From positions 3,534,001 through 3,598,000 of the forward strand of contig NC_015145.1 of assembly GCF_000189535.1 (NCBI RefSeq): DNA of 64,000 nucleotides, written 5' to 3'. This document shows, piece after piece, positions 62,888 through 64,000 of the stretch (position 1 is its first letter; the number at the start of each line of letters is the position of its first letter). The notes under the pieces were generated by a model, which was given only the letters and a program-made list of their open reading frames with translations, had not been told where the DNA came from and did no database searches. Source of the DNA: Pseudarthrobacter phenanthrenivorans Sphe3. GTDB taxonomy: Bacteria; Actinomycetota; Actinomycetes; Actinomycetales; Micrococcaceae. Both the position numbers and the translations under genes were made by a program.

Positions 62888-63514
62888 TCAGTCAGCCAGG
62901 ATCTTGTAGAGGGCCCGCCGGGTTTCATCCATCTTCTCCATGGCGGCTGCGCGCTGTTCCTCGCTGACACCGCTGCGGAACTGGTGGATCGCGCCCATCA
63001 GCTTCCCGATGCTCTGGTGGAAATCGCGGTCGGAACTGTCCGGCCCGGCATTCCAGGCGTTGTCCATTTCTTCGCCGTGTTCCGCCACGTAGGCCCGGCC
63101 CGCTTCAGTGAGCGTGAACTCCGTGCCGCGGCCTTCGCTCAGCGCCGAAATCAACCCCTCGTCCACAAGCTGCTGAAGGGTGGGGTAGATCGACCCCGGG
63201 CTGGGCCGCCACGCTCCCTCGGTTCTTTCGGCGATCGTCTTGATCAATCCGTAACCGTTTGACGGAGCCTCGGCCAAAAGCGAGAGGACCGCAGCCCGAA
63301 CGTCGCCCCGGCCGGCCCTGCGCGAGCCCCGACCGAAGCCCGGCCCGAAACCGGGACCGAAGCCGGGACCAAACCCTGGGCCGAATCCGGGCCCGAACCC
63401 CGGGCCAAAGCCGCCGCCCCGGTGTCCGTGAGGGCCCCTGCGGCTCCTTGGGCGCCCGAACTGTCCCTTGGCGAACTCAGGGCCAGGGAACTTATCGTCA
63501 GGAATGCCTTTCAT
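62888..63514 (-). CDS. PadR-family regulator with GFGP-repeat N terminus
   Basis: A 208-aa repressor-like protein. The first 70 residues are Gly/Arg/Phe-rich and contain seven tandem four-residue units, GFGP six times and GFGR once. The PadR winged-helix domain (about 70-135) has LSLLAEAPSNGYGLIKTIAERT and SIYPTLQQLVDEGLI. A helical dimerisation end follows. The repeat tract may be flexible or phase-separating. The likely autoregulatory palindrome lies 42 bp upstream. It is divergent from the penicillin-binding protein gene. Confidence 0.87.
   Translation of the reverse strand: MKGIPDDKFPGPEFAKGQFGRPRSRRGPHGHRGGGFGPGFGPGFGPGFGPGFGPGFGPGFGRGSRRAGRGDVRAAVLSLLAEAPSNGYGLIKTIAERTEGAWRPSPGSIYPTLQQLVDEGLISALSEGRGTEFTLTEAGRAYVAEHGEEMDNAWNAGPDSSDRDFHQSIGKLMGAIHQFRSGVSEEQRAAAMEKMDETRRALYKILAD
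63329..63412 (-). repeat. Seven-unit 12-bp tandem repeat in padR
   Basis: Seven 12-bp units encode GFGP (last unit GFGR). Third-codon positions vary between units, which suggests they have been stable for some time rather than being a recent slippage product. Confidence 0.8.
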
Positions 63515-63555
63515 TCTTCATCAATCCTTGAGTCTCGAAAAGGTCACTGAACTCT

Positions 63556-63593
63556 TCAGCGATATTTAACGATATGTCGGTAAATATCGCTGA
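63556..63593. promoter_or_regulatory. Candidate PadR operator
   Basis: A 13-bp perfect inverted repeat (63556-63568 with 63581-63593, arm TCAGCGATATTTA) with a 12-base spacer lies 42 bp before the padR start and about 100 bp before the penicillin-binding protein start. It is AT-rich amid GC-rich DNA. A PadR autoregulatory operator is the simplest reading. Confidence 0.6.
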
Positions 63594-63693
63594 GTCAAGG
63601 AAAGAAGTGACCAAATCATGACCTCCCATCCTCTGGCGAGGCCTGAAGTGCCAGCGTAGTCTTTTGGCACTCTTCAAGCTCGAGGGCTGAGAA

Positions 63694-64000
63694 ATGGCGA
63701 AGAAAAAGAAGCGCTCACGCAGCCGCAACTCTTTCCTGGCACGGTTCGTGGCGTTCTTGGCAGCGAGTGTAATGTGCGGCCTCCTGGCTGCCAGCCTTGT
63801 GGTCCCGGCCGTGGCCGCCGCCGGATTCGGTGTCAGCACCTCCATCGATTTCTTCGAGAGCCTGCCGGAAGAACTCACCGTGCAGCCGCCGTCGCAATCC
63901 ACCAAGGTGCTCACCGCCGACGGGCAAACCATCGCCACCTTCTACGCCGAAAACCGCGTCCGCATCCCCCTTGACCAGATGTCCCCTTACATCAAGGACG
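63694..64000 (+). CDS. Class A penicillin-binding protein, 5' part only
   Basis: The first 102 residues of a bifunctional peptidoglycan glycosyltransferase/transpeptidase. A Lys/Arg-rich cytoplasmic start (MAKKKKRSRSRNSFLARF) precedes a transmembrane helix. The TKVLTADGQTIATFYAENRVRIPLDQMSPYIKD stretch comes just before the glycosyltransferase domain in PonA-type proteins. It has no stop before the right edge. GAGGGCTGAGAA is a modest ribosome binding site. Confidence 0.85.
   Translation, partial: MAKKKKRSRSRNSFLARFVAFLAASVMCGLLAASLVVPAVAAAGFGVSTSIDFFESLPEELTVQPPSQSTKVLTADGQTIATFYAENRVRIPLDQMSPYIKD

Overview
The window is a GC-rich actinobacterial chromosome segment, most likely from Arthrobacter, Pseudarthrobacter or a close relative. 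The evidence is codon use with G/C-rich third positions, a homodimeric-type aceE, a GAF-ANTAR regulator, DUF2630 and DUF202 proteins, GlnR-like operators and a factor-independent uricase like that of Arthrobacter globiformis. I saw no rRNA, tRNA, CRISPR array, insertion sequence or prophage. Genes are dense and most gaps are under 150 bp.

Layout. 0-5.5 kb: end of a purine biosynthesis operon (purD-purC), a membrane-anchored sulfite-oxidase-type molybdoenzyme, a rhizobial-type asparaginase, a VOC protein and a sterol-carrier-like protein. 5.5-34 kb: a long purine/hydantoin catabolism island. It holds two NCS1 permeases, a hydantoin-racemase-like protein, an SDR, a frameshifted aceE, a MocA-like nucleotidyltransferase, a UDG-like protein, an aldo/keto reductase, a xanthine dehydrogenase operon (XdhC-type factor, FAD subunit, fused 2Fe-2S/Mo subunit), an AzgA permease, guanine deaminase, 8-oxoguanine deaminase, uricase, an NCS2 permease, an IclR regulator, malic enzyme, malate synthase, a CitE-like DUF6986 protein and an AllE-like bicupin. 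34-46.8 kb: a degenerate beta-lactamase-fold lipoprotein, a zinc alcohol dehydrogenase, a HAD phosphatase with a DUF1508 protein, GH15 and GH1 glycosidases, DUF72, App1, an AAA ATPase, a J-domain protein and Hsp20 with a divergent MerR/HspR-like regulator. 46.8-64 kb: PAP2 phosphatase, subtilase, epimerase, adenylate kinase, GAF-ANTAR protein, alpha/beta hydrolase, a fatty-acid desaturase with its ferredoxin reductase, LLM oxidoreductase, YnfA, LhgO, two DUF202 proteins, a nitrilase-family amidase, an ammonium transporter with GlnR-like boxes, a PadR regulator with a GFGP-repeat N terminus, and the start of a class A penicillin-binding protein.

How the island works together. Guanine, hypoxanthine, xanthine and urate are imported, deaminated, oxidised by xanthine dehydrogenase and opened by uricase. 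Ureide degradation ends in ammonia and glyoxylate. Malate synthase, malic enzyme and a pyruvate dehydrogenase E1 (aceE) lie in the same island. Together they would form a dicarboxylic acid cycle that oxidises glyoxylate to CO2 while regenerating acetyl-CoA. In this sequence the aceE frame is broken by one extra base. A recurring 15-bp palindrome (about TTYCRCATNRYGAAA) lies in the control regions of these genes, including the promoter of the only IclR gene here. This suggests one regulon.

The most unusual signals are the palindrome regulon, the local glyoxylate-oxidation cycle with its broken aceE, a possible leader peptide/terminator attenuator before uricase, and a tiny protein with a repeated FYLP motif beside it. 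A second 16-bp palindrome (AGTAAGYNNRCTTACT) occurs before three unrelated transcription units. Five genes (one weakly) show a -10-like hexamer six bases before the start codon, as expected of leaderless mRNAs.
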